NCBI RefSeq assembly: GCF_004340465.1
Contig: NZ_SLVV01000021.1
Coordinates: 1-39,254, forward strand
Direction: 5' to 3'
Origin: Mesobacillus foraminis
GTDB taxonomy: Bacteria; Bacillota; Bacilli; Bacillales; Cytobacillaceae
Length of the DNA: 39,254 bases
Positions 25,622-35,922 of this stretch are shown in pieces (within the stretch, counting starts at the first letter, position 1; each line of letters opens with the position of its first letter). Both the position numbers and the translations under genes were made by a program. A model generated the notes under the pieces. That model worked only from the letters and a program-made list of their open reading frames with translations. It was not told where the DNA came from and searched no databases.

Positions 25622-26018
25622 TTAATCAACCACCATATATATAAATGCACAGCAATCCGCATGGCTTCTAATCAGTGTTTCTTTCAAGTTTTATACGATC
25701 ACAAACGGCTTAGCCCTGCTCACTATATGCGGCTGTCCATATCGCGTATCGCCTATGTGTTACGCCCATCATCTAACTCTAAATGCTTTCTTTGCATCTT
25801 CACCAAGAAAATCTTGTATCGCAATCTGATATTTACAGGATGGCCAAATGGTATATCGCCTGGCGATACAAAGATAAAACAAGGAGTATTATTACGTTCT
25901 GGGAATGACTCTGTTCGAAAGTCTCCGGGTTCCTTATATCGCCTTTTCTCATAAAGATGTATATAGCTTAGGCAAATCTCTAAACGCCTGCTTTTGCTTT
26001 TCAACACATCGCGCGATA
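25472..26018. repeat. Cluster of TATCGC palindromes and half-sites
   Basis: Palindromes of 6-3-6 form are TATCGG-CCC-CCGATA (25472-25486) and TATCGC-CTG-GCGATA (25854-25868). A compact CATCGC-GCGATA lies at 26007-26018. TATCGC half-sites are at 25740 and 25747 (direct, 7 bp apart), 25817 and 25937. A further 6-3-6 copy lies on the other side of the adjacent DUF3967 gene (26899-26913). I saw few such hexamers elsewhere in the window (for example about 35220). They look like binding sites of the neighbouring MerR/RacA-like protein; that link is inference. The rest of 25622-26131 holds no supportable gene. Confidence 0.7.
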
Positions 26019-26131
26019 CGATTCTACCTTTATTATTCTACTGTTAAGGATTCATTTGTTTTGATATCCCTTTATGTTTCATAGTAGAATGCTTTAAACA
26101 GGAAACCAGAAAACCCTGACCTCTGCCTGCC

Positions 26132-26839
26132 TTATTTTCGAAAAATCGAGAAAAGCCCGCCCCATTTTTCTTTAGGTTTTTGGATCGCTACTTCTAACCG
26201 TCTATTAAAGTCGATTTGTGAACTCCATTCTTTCTTCTGTTCTTCCCTCATGGTTTGAATCTCTTTTTGTAAAAGTTCACTTTTGTGTTTTTCTTCCTGA
26301 AGCAATGTCTCGTAATGAGTTTTTTGTTGTTCGGTTAATTTTTCAATTTTAGCATTCGTTTTTTGTGCTGAATTGCCAATAGTAGAACTAATAATATGAT
26401 GATCTTGCTGGAGCCGGGAAACCTTCGTCTTAAGCTCGGACATATCGTTTGTCAGCTGGACATTCATTTCACGAGTGGCTGCAAGTTCATTAACTAAAAA
26501 CATTAAAACTTCTTTTAATTGATTGGGGTCTTGGGGTAAACTTTCATATGTATCGGGGATCGCTATAACTGCTTCATTGGTTCCTTCCAATCTTTCTTTT
26601 TGCTGATGCACAAGGTCTTTAGCTGTATCATCCAAAGGCTTGTCTGTATCACGCAGCGCTACAAGCGCTTCGATGTCAGATTGGACAAAGATTCGCCGGT
26701 CACCATCTTTTAAAAACTCATATCCATTCCGCTCCAGTATTTGGCCATACTTACGAACAGTGGGAGTCGCTATTCCCACTTCTTCAGCCACTTCCTTTGA
26801 AGAGAAAGCTCGTTCATTCGGTTGTATATCACGTCGCAT
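26132..26839 (-). CDS. RacA-like / DUF3967 MerR-type DNA-binding protein
   Basis: 235-residue protein in three parts. The N-terminal MerR-like winged helix-turn-helix is at about 10-75 (FSSKEVAEEVGIATPTVRKY, then FLKDGDRRIFVQSDIEALVA). A long coiled coil occupies about 115-215 and is rich in K, E and Q. A short basic-aromatic tail, KPKEKWGGLFSIFRK, could touch membrane. This layout matches DUF3967 proteins, often seen on Bacillus plasmids, and is analogous to the chromosome-anchoring protein RacA. AGGAGG lies upstream of the ATG. Identical TATCGC-N3-GCGATA palindromes occur just upstream of its promoter and in a cluster just downstream. It may be an autoregulated DNA-tethering or partition protein from an integrated plasmid. 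A plain transcription factor is the alternative. Confidence 0.8.
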   Translation of the reverse strand: MRRDIQPNERAFSSKEVAEEVGIATPTVRKYGQILERNGYEFLKDGDRRIFVQSDIEALVALRDTDKPLDDTAKDLVHQQKERLEGTNEAVIAIPDTYESLPQDPNQLKEVLMFLVNELAATREMNVQLTNDMSELKTKVSRLQQDHHIISSTIGNSAQKTNAKIEKLTEQQKTHYETLLQEEKHKSELLQKEIQTMREEQKKEWSSQIDFNRRLEVAIQKPKEKWGGLFSIFRK

Positions 26840-26865
26840 ATCGGACCTCCTATTCTTCTAAACTA

Positions 26866-26913
26866 AATATGAAGGTTTTTAAATTATTTTGCAAGTCTTA
26901 TCGCCATGCGATA
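26866..26913 (-). promoter_or_regulatory. Promoter and upstream palindrome of the DUF3967 gene
   Basis: Minus strand: -35 TTGCAA (26889-26894), 17-nt spacer, -10 CATATT (26866-26871). A perfect TATCGC-CAT-GCGATA palindrome (26899-26913) lies 4 bp beyond the -35, well placed for autoregulation. Confidence 0.6.
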
Positions 26914-27540
26914 TGTGCAGAAAAACGCGCTGCCAAGCCTTTTTAAGGAATTCTGTAACAAAACAAAAAAAATTAAATGCCCTCGTTTTAGTGATATACA
27001 GAAACCATGAGAAAGCATATTGCTTAAAGACCCGTATGGAAAAGAAACATTAACATTGTCTATATACCATTATAAGTTCAAGCAATCCAAAATTTTATAG
27101 TACTCAGCTAAGCTAAGCCAGCTAACGCCACAAAGCCCTCCAAGGGCAAATTGTCATGGGTTATAAATAGCATGAACATCTTTTAATTTAAAAAGAAGGA
27201 AATAAATAACCGTGGGTTTTTTTAATGAAGAATCAAGGAGCATCAAAGCGAGTTATACTAAATGAGATTACTTTATATTGGCTCGATAGTTTATTAACAT
27301 GCATATAACGGAGAAATGTTAACCTTTCACGAGATCTTATGGGTGATGTTTGCGATGTTTGCTGACATTAAAACCACCTTGGAGTCTTATCCCCCCATAA
27401 AGACACTCAAAATGAAGAAAGGCCTCCCACCAGTTCAGCAATTGATGAAAGGCCTCTCCTTTAATAGGTGGTTTTTTAAGAGAATAGACAAGCAGCATCT
27501 TAGCTAAAGAGCACAGGCACACTTATCTACCTATCATAGA
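26914..27540. other. Gene-free stretch between the DUF3967 gene and groEL
   Basis: AT-rich with no supportable gene. Arms AAAACCACC (about 27370) and GGTGGTTTTTT (about 27466) form a wide inverted repeat enclosing a direct repeat of GAAAGGCCTC (near 27417 and 27449). This may serve as a termination region for groEL or for the opposite strand. A small CAGCTAAGC-type repeat lies near 27110. Confidence 0.4.
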
Positions 27541-27570
27541 AAACCCGTATATCAGGCTACATGATGTTTA

Positions 27571-29238
<1,668 letters not shown>

Positions 29239-29258
29239 CTATTCATTCCCGGGCAGCT

Positions 29259-29546
29259 TTATTCGCCTACAACAGCCAGGATATCACTTTCACGAAGGAT
29301 CAAGTATTCAGTTCCTTGATACTTTACTTCTGTACCACCGTATTTTGAGAAGATGATTCGGTCGCCGACGGAAACTTCAAGGGCAACACGCTCTCCGCTT
29401 TCAAGAACACGGCCAGTTCCTACAGCTACTACTTTACCTTCTTGAGGTTTTTCTTTAGCTGAGTCGGGTAATACGATACCGCTTGCAGTTTTTTCTTCAG
29501 ACTCAACAAGCTCAATAATAATGCGATCACCTAATGGCTTGATCAA
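29259..29546 (-). CDS. groES: Co-chaperonin GroES (10 kDa)
   Basis: Lid of the GroEL chamber; 95 residues, starting [20 protein letters not shown] and with the mobile loop [20 protein letters not shown]. The start is TTG (29544-29546), eight bases after a strong AGGAGGT; no ATG is available in frame nearby. First gene of groES-groEL. Heat induction through HrcA at the CIRCE operator is expected. Confidence 0.98.
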   Translation of the reverse strand: MIKPLGDRIIIELVESEEKTASGIVLPDSAKEKPQEGKVVAVGTGRVLESGERVALEVSVGDRIIFSKYGGTEVKYQGTEYLILRESDILAVVGE

Positions 29547-29584
29547 GTGAAACTACCTCCTCAAATATATGTAATTTTTAATTA

Positions 29585-29611
29585 TTAGCACTCTCCTCAA
29601 TTGAGTGCTAA
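29585..29611. promoter_or_regulatory. CIRCE operator (HrcA)
   Basis: Perfect TTAGCACTC-N9-GAGTGCTAA, immediately upstream of groES and overlapping the expected transcript start. Confidence 0.97.
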
Positions 29612-29621
29612 CACAATTTAT

Positions 29622-29651
29622 ATATTAAATGAATCCCGTACTATTTTGCAA
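29622..29651 (-). promoter_or_regulatory. groESL promoter
   Basis: Minus strand: -35 TTGCAA (29646-29651), 18-nt spacer, -10 TAATAT (29622-29627). The start would fall in or beside CIRCE. Confidence 0.65.
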
Positions 29652-29756
29652 GTATCAAGCAAAAAAATTTTTTCAATTTTTTCCGCTTTTTCAAGCATAG
29701 GTTTTTCCAATCATTTTATCGGTCTATTTTGTTAAAAATAAGCAAAACCCTTCTAT

Positions 29757-29786
29757 TTGAACTTTTGCCTGTTTTATTAGTAGAAT
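29757..29786 (+). promoter_or_regulatory. Promoter of ydiL-ydiK
   Basis: -35 TTGAAC (29757-29762), 18-nt spacer, -10 TAGAAT (29781-29786). It predicts a leader of about 130 nt in which no structure was recognised. Confidence 0.5.
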
Positions 29787-29923
29787 GGATAATAGGGCTA
29801 TTTTTGTGCAGTATTCGTATGTCTAGTCCATAAACAAAAATATACAATTTGGCTTGCTAAAGGTCGTGAGTCTTACCAAAATAATGGTGCTTCCGCTCTA
29901 TATTTAAAAAGGAGACTACTGTA

Positions 29924-30661
29924 TTGAAAAAGGAATATTGGTTCATATTAATTGCTTATATTATCATGCAATTGTCCAGCCTGATTGGAGTCCCCCTTGT
30001 TGCCTACATTGGCACCCTGATGGGTCAAAGTCCCCAGGAAATGCAGATGGTTGCAGTTCCATACTGGCTAGTCATCTCATTTTCCGTCACATTATTGATT
30101 GTCCTATTATTACTGAGAGACGAGTTCCGCACAAAGACGGAAATCCGGAATGCCTCATCACTTGTCAGTTCGATTTCCTGGGCTTTCGCCGGTATTTTTC
30201 TGGCTCTATTTGCACAGGGACTTGCAGCAAATATTGAAACCATGCTTGGGATTGAGACAGGCTCGGAAAATACCCAGCAGATCATCGGCATTATCGAGCA
30301 ATTCCCGATTGTTATCCTGATTAGTTCTGTAATCGGGCCAATTCTTGAGGAAATTGTGTTCCGAAAAATCATTTTCGGTGGCCTATACAAACGGTTTAAC
30401 TTCTTTCTGGCGGCTTTGATCAGTTCTGTTATCTTCGCCCTTGCCCATTTTGAACCAGAACATGTCATTTTATACTCGGCTATGGGTTTTACTTTTGCCT
30501 TTTTATATGTAAGAACGAAACGGATTATTGTTCCGATCTTTGCCCATGTGGCCATGAATACCTTTGTTGTGTTAGTCCAGTCGGTATTCCGCGAAGATTT
30601 GGAGAGAATGATGAAGGAAGCTGAACAAATTCAAAGCTTTATTGGAGGATACTTTTTATGA
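29924..30661 (+). CDS. ydiL: CPBP-family intramembrane metalloprotease (YdiL)
   Basis: Integral membrane protein (245 aa, about six to eight hydrophobic segments) of the CAAX/ABI protease family. The three conserved motifs are present: GPILEEIVFRKIIFGGLY (EExxxR), FALAHFEPEH and FAHVAMNTFVV. Such proteases cut within the membrane; the substrate here is unknown. TTG start (29924) nine bases after AAGGAG, with no in-frame ATG nearby. The stop overlaps the ydiK start by ATGA. It is divergent from groESL, as in B. subtilis. Confidence 0.88.
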   Translation: MKKEYWFILIAYIIMQLSSLIGVPLVAYIGTLMGQSPQEMQMVAVPYWLVISFSVTLLIVLLLLRDEFRTKTEIRNASSLVSSISWAFAGIFLALFAQGLAANIETMLGIETGSENTQQIIGIIEQFPIVILISSVIGPILEEIVFRKIIFGGLYKRFNFFLAALISSVIFALAHFEPEHVILYSAMGFTFAFLYVRTKRIIVPIFAHVAMNTFVVLVQSVFREDLERMMKEAEQIQSFIGGYFL

Positions 30662-30861
30662 GACAAACGCCTCTGTTTTCAGGGATTATCTATATTGTTT
30701 TGGGACTTCTTTTTACCTATTTTGCGGTTCAGAACGTCAATGAGGATGGCTGGGGATTCTTCTCCTATCTGCTCGTCCTTTTAGCGACGTTTGACCTTGG
30801 ATCGGGTATCCGCATGGTTCTATTCCACTTCAAACTTAAAAATTTCCAAAAAAAATCTTAG
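30658..30861 (+). CDS. ydiK: YdiK family small membrane protein (DUF4305)
   Basis: 67 residues with two membrane segments (about 7-24, GIIYIVLGLLFTYFAV, and about 33-55) and a basic C-terminal tail. Matches B. subtilis YdiK in size and context. It is translationally coupled to ydiL by a 4-bp overlap. Function unknown. The tatAy-tatCy genes that lie between rex and ydiK in B. subtilis are absent here. Confidence 0.8.
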   Translation: MRQTPLFSGIIYIVLGLLFTYFAVQNVNEDGWGFFSYLLVLLATFDLGSGIRMVLFHFKLKNFQKKS

Positions 30862-30898
30862 CAAAAAAGCCTCTTCTATTAAGGAAGAGGCTTTTTGC
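30862..30898. terminator. Bidirectional terminator between ydiK and rex
   Basis: Inverted repeat GCAAAAAAGCCTCTTC / GGAAGAGGCTTTTTGC; serves the convergent ydiK and rex. Confidence 0.9.
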
Positions 30899-30925
30899 TA
30901 TCCAGCGTATGGGTATCTTGTCCAA

Positions 30926-31576
30926 TCATTCGTCTTCATCGGTGGGATAATGCTTCAGAAAGTAGATAAGAGACTGAAGCTCAACTGCGAGGTCAATATG
31001 ATGGATGCGGATGGAAGGCGGCACATTCAGCCTCGCCGGTGTAAAGTTCAGGATACCCTTTATTTCCGCTTTAACAAGGCGGTCTGTAATTTGCTGGGCC
31101 ACCCCTGAAGGGATTGTGAGGATTGCCACATGAATGTCCTCACGCTGAATCACTTCCTCCAGCTCATCCATATGATAGACTGGAACATCACCTATTTGTG
31201 AACCAACCTTACTTTTGTCCACATCAAAGGCAATCTGAATTTTAGTATTATTATTCTTGGAAAAATTATAGTTTAAAAAGGCGGTACCCAGATTTCCGAC
31301 ACCAATCAAAGCCACCTTAGTCAGTTCATCCTGGTCGAGTGTCTTTCGGAAAAAGGTCAACAGGTAATTGACATTATAGCCATAACCCTTTTTTCCCAAT
31401 GCACCGAAATAGGAAAAGTCCCGGCGGATCGTTGCTGAGTCCACTTTTACCGCTTCACTTAGCTCTGCCGATGACACCCTTTGTTTTCCTGAGGAATGAA
31501 GGTTCAATAAGAACCGGTAATAAAGCGGCAGCCTTTTTGCCGTAGCCTGGGGAATCTTAATTGTTTCGTTTGACAT
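30926..31576 (-). CDS. rex: Redox-sensing transcriptional repressor Rex
   Basis: Senses the NADH/NAD+ ratio and represses fermentation and respiration genes. 216 residues: an N-terminal winged helix (about 1-80, with [20 protein letters not shown] and [20 protein letters not shown]) and a Rossmann NAD-binding domain with [16 protein letters not shown]. The frame opens at 31603, but ATG at 31574-31576 has GGAGAGGAGG upstream, starts [20 protein letters not shown] and gives the family length (215 aa in B. subtilis). Located 29 bp after moaC, probably one transcript. Confidence 0.95.
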   Translation of the reverse strand: MSNETIKIPQATAKRLPLYYRFLLNLHSSGKQRVSSAELSEAVKVDSATIRRDFSYFGALGKKGYGYNVNYLLTFFRKTLDQDELTKVALIGVGNLGTAFLNYNFSKNNNTKIQIAFDVDKSKVGSQIGDVPVYHMDELEEVIQREDIHVAILTIPSGVAQQITDRLVKAEIKGILNFTPARLNVPPSIRIHHIDLAVELQSLIYFLKHYPTDEDE

Positions 31577-31605
31577 TACTTCTGCCTCCTCTCCTTTACA
31601 CACAT

Positions 31606-32100
31606 TTATTTTAGTTTCTCTGCTCTATTATAATCGCCATTTTTTCCGCCCGTTTTTTCGACGAGATAAGTCTCGCCGATTACCATCCCTTTGTCAACTG
31701 CCTTGCACATATCATAGACAGTGAGGGCACAGACAGAAGCGGCTGTTAGCGCTTCCATTTCGACTCCTGTATTCCCTTTTGTTTTTACGGAAGCGGAGAT
31801 ATTTAAATGATATTCAGTCTCCCCCTTCTCCCACGAAAATGAGAGATCTATCCCTGTCAGAGGCAACGGATGGCACATCGGTATGATTTCAGAGGTCTTC
31901 TTTGCGGCCATAATGCCAGCGACCTGGGCAACCGCCAGGACATCCCCTTTTTTCATTTTATTACCGGTAATCCTGTCATAAATATCTTTTGTTATGGAAA
32001 TGCTCGAATGGGCAATTGCGGTACGGACGGTTTCTGGTTTTTCACTGACATCAACCATCTTGGCCCGGCCCTCTTCATTAAAATGAGTAAACTCTGCCAT
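31606..32100 (-). CDS. moaC: Cyclic pyranopterin monophosphate synthase MoaC
   Basis: With MoaA, makes cyclic pyranopterin monophosphate, the first intermediate of molybdenum cofactor. 164 residues, full length, with [30 protein letters not shown] and [23 protein letters not shown] start with GGAG upstream. It is paired with rex, as in B. subtilis. No other moa or moe genes lie in the window. Confidence 0.96.
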   Translation of the reverse strand: MAEFTHFNEEGRAKMVDVSEKPETVRTAIAHSSISITKDIYDRITGNKMKKGDVLAVAQVAGIMAAKKTSEIIPMCHPLPLTGIDLSFSWEKGETEYHLNISASVKTKGNTGVEMEALTAASVCALTVYDMCKAVDKGMVIGETYLVEKTGGKNGDYNRAEKLK

Positions 32101-32231
32101 AATTAACTCCTTTCAACAAAACTATACACTATTTTGACATATTTGTGTGTGAACATTGTATCTATTTTCACATATTTCTTTTATATAGGGTTCCATGCAG
32201 ATTGAAAATCGTTAATGGGAAATCCCCTTTA

Positions 32232-32260
32232 TTGCCGAGTATTACCGATTCAGGTACACT
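32232..32260 (+). promoter_or_regulatory. Promoter of ydiF
   Basis: -35 TTGCCG (32232-32237), 17-nt spacer, -10 TACACT (32255-32260), 30 bp ahead of the ATG. The 190-bp gap shared with moaC also holds a TGTGAA-N13-TTCACA inverted repeat (about 32147-32173), too widely spaced for a standard Rex site. Confidence 0.5.
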
Positions 32261-32289
32261 AAACATAGGGCAATTGAGGTGAAAGAATT

Positions 32290-34221
32290 ATGATTTTATT
32301 ACAAGTGAATCAGCTGACAAAATATTTTGCAGCTGAACTTATTTTATCGAATATTAAGCTTGAAATCCAAACTCAGGACCGTGTCGCACTTGTTGGGAGA
32401 AATGGAGCTGGAAAATCCACTCTCTTAAAAATCATTGCCGGCCAGTCCTCCTATGATTCAGGGGAGATTATCAGGCCAAAAGGTGTCTCGATTGGGTACC
32501 TCGCCCAGAACACCGGCCTTGAATCAGAACAGACCATCTGGAACGAGATGCTGTCAGTCTTTAATGAACTTCGTAAAATGGAAACGGAATTGCGAAAGCT
32601 TGAGGGGCAAATGTCTGATCCGCAAATTCTATCCAACCATAGTAAGTATGAACGGATCTTGAATGAGTATGATCTTCTCCAGGTAAAGTTTAAAGATCAA
32701 GGCGGCTACCAATATGAAGCCGATATTCGCTCAGTCCTTCATGGGCTCAATTTTGGTTCTTTTGATTATGACACCAGGATATCCACATTAAGCGGCGGGC
32801 AGAAGACAAGGCTTGCACTGGGGAAACTTTTGCTTTCACGCCCCGATATCCTTATTTTGGACGAACCTACAAACCATCTGGATATTGAAACTCTGTCCTG
32901 GCTGGAACAGTATCTGCAAGGGTATTCAGGAGCGGTTTTAATTGTTTCCCATGACCGGTATTTCCTTGATAAAGTGGTTAACCAGGTTTTTGAACTTTCA
33001 CGGCGTAAAATGACCAAATTTGCTGGAAACTACAGCTCCTATTTGCAGCAGAAAGCAGAAAATTATGAACGGGACATGAAGCTTTATGAGAAGCAGCAGG
33101 ATGAAATCGCGAAACTTGAGGATTTTGTCCAGCGTAATCTTGCCCGTGCTTCTACAACCAAAAGGGCCCAAAGCCGTCGTAAACAGCTGCAGAGAATGGA
33201 CAGGATGGACCGGCCGGGCGGCGATGAGAAATCGGCCTCCTTTATGTTTGATATCGACCGGCAAAGCGGAAATGATGTCCTGAGAGCAGATGCTTTGGCT
33301 GTAGGATATGAATCAGAAAAAGTATCCGAAGATATCTCCTTTCAAATTTCAAGAGGAGAGAGCATCGCATTGGTTGGTCCCAATGGGGTGGGTAAATCAA
33401 CCCTGTTAAAAACAATCGTTCAAAAGCTTCCCGCCCTTTCCGGGGATATCCATTCCGGCTCCAATGTAACCATTGGCTATTATGATCAGGAGCAGGCGGA
33501 GCTTACCTCCAATAAAAAGGTTCTGAATGAACTGTGGGATGAATATCCCCTTAAGCCTGAAAAAGAAATCCGCACGGTACTTGGCAATTTCCTGTTTTCC
33601 GGAGATGATGTCCTAAAAACCGTTTCCTCGCTGTCCGGCGGCGAAAAAGCCAGGCTTGCCCTGGCAAAATTAATGATGGAAAAAGCGAATTTCCTCATTC
33701 TTGATGAACCGACAAACCATCTTGATCTGGATAGCAAGGAAGTACTCGAAAATGCCTTGATTGATTATCCCGGGACCATTTTGTTTGTTTCGCACGACCG
33801 TTATTTTATAAACCGCATAGCAACTAAGGTCATTGAACTTAGCCGCAGTGGAGCTGCGCAATACCTCGGTGATTATGATTACTATCTTGAGAAAAAACTT
33901 GAACAGGAGGAACTGAAGGCCCTAACTGCCTTGCCTGCATCCTCAGACAAACAGGCTGCCGCCTCCACGGCTTCCGACAAGTCATCCTATCAACAGGATA
34001 AGGAAGCGAAAAAACTCGAACGTCAGAAGAAAAGAAGAATTGAAGAAATCGAAGCTTCAATAGAAGTCCTAGAAACCGAAATTTCGAATTATGAAGAGCT
34101 TCTTTGCGATCCTGAAATTTTTCAGGATCATAAAAAGGTAGGAGAACTCAACGAACAGCTTGAAAAGGCAAAGCATGAAGTTGAACTTTTGATGGAGGAA
34201 TGGACTGAACTTGCTGAATAA
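32290..34221 (+). CDS. ydiF: ABC-F family ATPase (YdiF)
   Basis: Soluble 643-residue protein with two ABC domains and no membrane part, typical of ABC-F ribosome-acting factors. Domain 1: Walker [17 protein letters not shown], signature LSGGQKTRLALGKL, Walker B ILILDEPTNHLD. The interdomain P-site-tRNA-interaction linker is a charged helix pair (about 245-310). Domain 2: GPNGVGKSTLLKTIV, LSGGEKARLALAKL, FLILDEPTNHLD. A C-terminal coiled-coil arm lies at about 560-643. It is likely to rescue or tune translating ribosomes. Length and neighbours match B. subtilis YdiF. GAGGTGA lies before the ATG, and a terminator follows directly. Confidence 0.93.
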   Translation: MILLQVNQLTKYFAAELILSNIKLEIQTQDRVALVGRNGAGKSTLLKIIAGQSSYDSGEIIRPKGVSIGYLAQNTGLESEQTIWNEMLSVFNELRKMETELRKLEGQMSDPQILSNHSKYERILNEYDLLQVKFKDQGGYQYEADIRSVLHGLNFGSFDYDTRISTLSGGQKTRLALGKLLLSRPDILILDEPTNHLDIETLSWLEQYLQGYSGAVLIVSHDRYFLDKVVNQVFELSRRKMTKFAGNYSSYLQQKAENYERDMKLYEKQQDEIAKLEDFVQRNLARASTTKRAQSRRKQLQRMDRMDRPGGDEKSASFMFDIDRQSGNDVLRADALAVGYESEKVSEDISFQISRGESIALVGPNGVGKSTLLKTIVQKLPALSGDIHSGSNVTIGYYDQEQAELTSNKKVLNELWDEYPLKPEKEIRTVLGNFLFSGDDVLKTVSSLSGGEKARLALAKLMMEKANFLILDEPTNHLDLDSKEVLENALIDYPGTILFVSHDRYFINRIATKVIELSRSGAAQYLGDYDYYLEKKLEQEELKALTALPASSDKQAAASTASDKSSYQQDKEAKKLERQKKRRIEEIEASIEVLETEISNYEELLCDPEIFQDHKKVGELNEQLEKAKHEVELLMEEWTELAE

Positions 34222-34253
34222 AAAAATCCCGGAACAAATTCCGGGATTTTTTT
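34221..34253. terminator. Terminator of ydiF
   Basis: Inverted repeat AAAAATCCCGGAA / TTCCGGGATTTTTTT, starting at the stop codon; usable from both sides. Confidence 0.9.
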
Positions 34254-34279
34254 ATGTATTTCGCCAAGGTTCGACTTTT

Positions 34280-34451
34280 TTATCCACAGCAGTTATGCAC
34301 ATACAAATATGCACAATATCAAAGTTATTTACGCTTTTCCACACTATCCACAAAAAACCTTCCATTTATCCACATTGTCAACATTATTCACTGTTTTTCC
34401 TTATGTTATCCACAGTGTTCTGAAAATATAAACTTTATGAGTTGTGGATAG
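34280..34451. promoter_or_regulatory. DnaA-box cluster at the end of tsaD
   Basis: Eight consensus or near-consensus DnaA boxes in about 170 bp. Perfect TTATCCACA occurs at 34280, 34366 and 34406. Variants are TTATGCACA (34293), ATATGCACA (34307), TTTTCCACA (34335) and CTATCCACA (34344), plus an inverted CTATCCACA (34443-34451) inside the tsaD 3' end. B. subtilis has a DnaA-box cluster at the same gene (gcp = tsaD), one of several that titrate DnaA and restrain initiation. Position and density suggest the same role here. Confidence 0.85.
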
Positions 34452-35466
34452 TAATGTCTAATCCTGCGTTTCCGTTTAGAGTTAAATCCGATCTTTTTCC
34501 CTTTTCATACAAAATACTGCCTACTGCAGCAATCATCGCGGCATTATCTGTGCACAATGATAACGGCGGAATGACCAGTTCTACGTCCTTAAGCCCACTG
34601 AATGCAGCTGTCAAGGCAGCTCTAAGTCCTTTATTCGCTGCAACGCCTCCAGCAAGGAGGACTTGATTTACTTTATATTCTTTTGCAGCCTGTACGGTTT
34701 TCGTAACGAGGACATCCACTACACTCGCCTGAAAGCTCGCAGCTAATACTTCCGGAGCGATTTTATCCCCACGCTGCTCAGCATTGTGGACAGTGTTTAT
34801 AACAGCAGATTTTAATCCACTGAAACTGAAATCATAGGATCCCGGTTCCAGCCAAGCCCTCGGCAGGTCAATATCAGGCGTTCCCTCGTGCGCAAGCCGG
34901 TCAATATGGGGCCCTCCTGGATATGGCAGACTCAGCGTCCTTGCTACTTTGTCGTAGGCCTCCCCTGCCGCATCATCCCTTGTCTCTCCAATGACCTCAA
35001 AATGGCCGTGCTCTTTCATGTATACTAATTCCGTATGGCCCCCTGAAACCACCAGGGACAAAAGTGGGAAAGCCATCTCGGTAACGAGGCGGTTGGCATA
35101 AATATGCCCTGCAATATGATGGACCCCAACGAGGGGAATATCATGAGCAAAAGCGAGAGCCTTGGCTGCATTCACACCAATAAGCAAGGCCCCAACAAGA
35201 CCAGGCCCTTCCGTTACGGCTATCGCATCTATATTGTCAATATCCATCTTCGCCTGACGCAACGCTTCTTCAAGGACGATGGTAACTTGCTCCACATGAT
35301 GCCTGGATGCTATTTCAGGCACTACTCCGCCAAAACGTTTGTGGCTTTCAATTTGGGAGGAAACAACGTTTGCCACGATTTCCCTCCCATTTTTGACTAT
35401 GGCAACTGCCGTTTCATCGCAGCTTGTTTCTATTCCCAATATCAGTTGATCTTTTTCAGCCTTCAT
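34435..35466 (-). CDS. tsaD: tRNA N6-adenosine threonylcarbamoyltransferase TsaD
   Basis: Catalytic subunit that transfers threonylcarbamoyl to A37 of ANN-decoding tRNAs (t6A), acting with TsaB and TsaE. 343 residues, ASKHA fold, with [14 protein letters not shown], the metal motif [24 protein letters not shown] and [15 protein letters not shown]. The upstream ATG at 35478 is possible, but ATG at 35466 overlaps the rimI stop as ATGA, has GGGTGA nearby and gives the B. subtilis-like N-terminus. Last gene of tsaE-tsaB-rimI-tsaD. Its 3' end carries a DnaA box. Confidence 0.96.
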   Translation of the reverse strand: MKAEKDQLILGIETSCDETAVAIVKNGREIVANVVSSQIESHKRFGGVVPEIASRHHVEQVTIVLEEALRQAKMDIDNIDAIAVTEGPGLVGALLIGVNAAKALAFAHDIPLVGVHHIAGHIYANRLVTEMAFPLLSLVVSGGHTELVYMKEHGHFEVIGETRDDAAGEAYDKVARTLSLPYPGGPHIDRLAHEGTPDIDLPRAWLEPGSYDFSFSGLKSAVINTVHNAEQRGDKIAPEVLAASFQASVVDVLVTKTVQAAKEYKVNQVLLAGGVAANKGLRAALTAAFSGLKDVELVIPPLSLCTDNAAMIAAVGSILYEKGKRSDLTLNGNAGLDITIHNS

Positions 35467-35912
35467 AAATTCACCCACATAACTAAAGCATCTTCTAAAT
35501 TATCGGTATAATACTGTTTTCGGATGGCTCCCTCTTGAAAACCCAGCTTGCGGTAAAGCGACTGGGCAACAAGATTACTTACTCTAACCTCAAGTGTCAT
35601 TGTCTTCGCTCCTAACTCCTTGACCAAATCCATCACTTTCCGAAGAAGCGCCTCTCCCAGCTTCATCCCTCTGTATTCAGGCAGCAAGGCAATATTGGTG
35701 ATATGCACTTCATCGATCACCACCCACGCTCCGCAGTATCCGGCTACCTCATTTCCTACCTCTATAACCGTATATAAGGCGAATTTGTTCATGGTCAGTT
35801 CATTGTGAAAAGCTTCCTTGCTCCAGGGAGTCGCAAAGGACTTTGTTTCAATTTCATGGATCCGGTCAATATCCTTAAGTTCCATTGCCCGGAATGCAAT
35901 TGTATTGTTCAT
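35463..35912 (-). CDS. rimI: Ribosomal protein alanine N-acetyltransferase RimI
   Basis: GNAT acetyltransferase expected to acetylate the N-terminus of ribosomal protein S18. 149 residues with [20 protein letters not shown] and the acetyl-CoA loop [20 protein letters not shown]. The frame is open upstream into tsaB to 36083, but ATG at 35912 has AGGAAG upstream and starts [18 protein letters not shown], which fits the family size. It lies 10 bp after tsaB; the stop overlaps tsaD by ATGA. Confidence 0.93.
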   Translation of the reverse strand: MNNTIAFRAMELKDIDRIHEIETKSFATPWSKEAFHNELTMNKFALYTVIEVGNEVAGYCGAWVVIDEVHITNIALLPEYRGMKLGEALLRKVMDLVKELGAKTMTLEVRVSNLVAQSLYRKLGFQEGAIRKQYYTDNLEDALVMWVNL

Positions 35913-35922
35913 AGCGATCTTC

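Noticed and set aside
25589-25954. 121-codon plus-strand frame
   Set aside because: Low-quality composition rich in Cys/His/Arg, no ribosome site, overlaps the site cluster and a better minus-strand candidate.
25753-26007. 84-codon minus-strand frame inside the TATCGC cluster
   Set aside because: Starts at a GTG without a ribosome site, has unremarkable composition, and overlaps several of the repeated sites.
27316-27522. Short frames on both strands between the DUF3967 gene and groEL
   Set aside because: They lie across a wide inverted repeat and direct repeats; neither has a convincing start.
32147-32173. Rex operator upstream of moaC-rex
   Set aside because: TGTGAA and TTCACA arms are 13 bp apart, not the 4-bp spacing expected of a Rex site.
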